A stretch of DNA of 64,000 bases, from assembly GCA_002316315.1 (NCBI GenBank), contig DCDG01000040.1, forward strand, positions 69,696 through 133,695. The letters are read 5' to 3'. Below the pieces are notes generated by a model. The model made no database searches, was not told where the DNA came from, and saw only the letters and a program-made list of their open reading frames with translations. The stretch comes from Candidatus Aminicenantes bacterium UBA1061 (lineage in GTDB: Bacteria; Acidobacteriota; Aminicenantia; Aminicenantales; Saccharicenantaceae). The first letter of the stretch is position 1; each line of letters opens with the position of its first letter. Shown one piece after another: positions 63,731-64,000 of the stretch. Made by a program: the position numbers and the translations under genes.

Positions 63731-64000
63731 TTTTTACTCTCCTGCCTTGGCCAGATTGCATCTGAGACTCCATCAGAATCAAGGCAAAAAAATTATACTG
63801 AATAAGCTACTAAAACAAAAGTCGAGCCTGTTTTTAGGTAGTAAAGAGAAGGGAAGAAAAAAGATATATAGTAGAGTAAAGAAACTGGAAACAACAACAG
63901 GAAGCAACAAAATGAGGTAAAAGGGACAACAAAAAAGCAAAGACGTAACCGGTTTTTGGGCAAGAGAAGACTAGAAGCGCTCTTTTTTACCTGAAAAAAG
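63731..64000. promoter_or_regulatory. Upstream region of the ureohydrolase gene, right edge
   Basis: On the minus strand TATAAT (63797-63792) lies about 62 bases before the ATG at 63730; the nearest -35-like TTGTTT is 15 bases from it. The segment 63840-64000 is purine-rich on the plus strand and shows no gene. Confidence 0.35.

Noticed and set aside
1..64000. CRISPR arrays, insertion sequences, prophage, tRNA or rRNA genes
   Set aside because: I looked for regular repeats with spacers, transposase motifs, terminal inverted repeats and tRNA-like cloverleafs and found none that I could support by eye.

Overview
The window reads as chromosome from an anaerobic, diderm, protein- and peptide-degrading bacterium. 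The gene set (class III ribonucleotide reductase, K+-dependent membrane pyrophosphatase, many secreted M28/M14/M19/M64 peptidases, PgsB/PgsC/PgsW, SBBP-repeat protein, FecR/DUF6600 protein, several outer-membrane barrels) resembles Candidatus Aminicenantes or related Acidobacteriota-like lineages. This placement is inferred from family content only. I see no tRNA, rRNA, CRISPR array, insertion sequence or phage gene.

Layout. 1-9.1 kb: end of an M14 peptidase, an EIIA/zinc-ribbon fusion, two secreted M28 peptidases, the sodium-type pyrophosphatase, DUF72 and DUF6305 genes. 9.2-15.3 kb: a permease, a tiny membrane protein and a membrane-anchored M14 deacylase-like enzyme, converging on pgsB-pgsC-pgsW. 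15.6-24.2 kb: a minus-strand block with a GNAT protein, then M19 dipeptidase, oligopeptide-binding protein, sensor kinase and NtrC-type regulator, then a single-domain response regulator with its own sigma-54-type promoter, then DUF89. 24.3-29.3 kb: lipid and envelope enzymes (VTT protein, diacylglycerol-kinase-like, SDR epimerase, CPBP protease, PAP2 phosphatase) and OsmC. 29.5-36.4 kb: outer-membrane barrels, a membrane protein with a decayed HD-GYP domain, and a large seven-bladed SBBP propeller protein. 36.7-44.3 kb: an RND efflux operon with two permeases. 44.4-55.0 kb: malic enzyme, the anaerobic dNTP operon nrdD-redoxin-nrdG-dut behind tandem NrdR-like boxes, YjbQ, MFS transporter, amidase and glucose-6-phosphate isomerase. 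55.1-64.0 kb: FecR/DUF6600 protein behind a sigma-54-type promoter, a Spy-like protein, FadL-type porin, DUF3467, a candidate structured RNA, M64 peptidase and an agmatinase/arginase-family enzyme.

How it fits together. Secreted peptidases produce peptides; the M19/binding-protein/kinase/regulator operon looks like a peptide-sensing circuit rather than a transporter, because no ABC permease or ATPase is present. Three good sigma-54-type (GG-N10-GC) promoters lie in intergenic regions: before the single-domain response regulator, before pgsB and before the FecR/DUF6600 gene. The window also encodes a sigma-54 activator, so these could form one envelope or polymer regulon. Many start codons were moved inward from the longest reading frame because a clear Shine-Dalgarno sequence marks an internal ATG or GTG.
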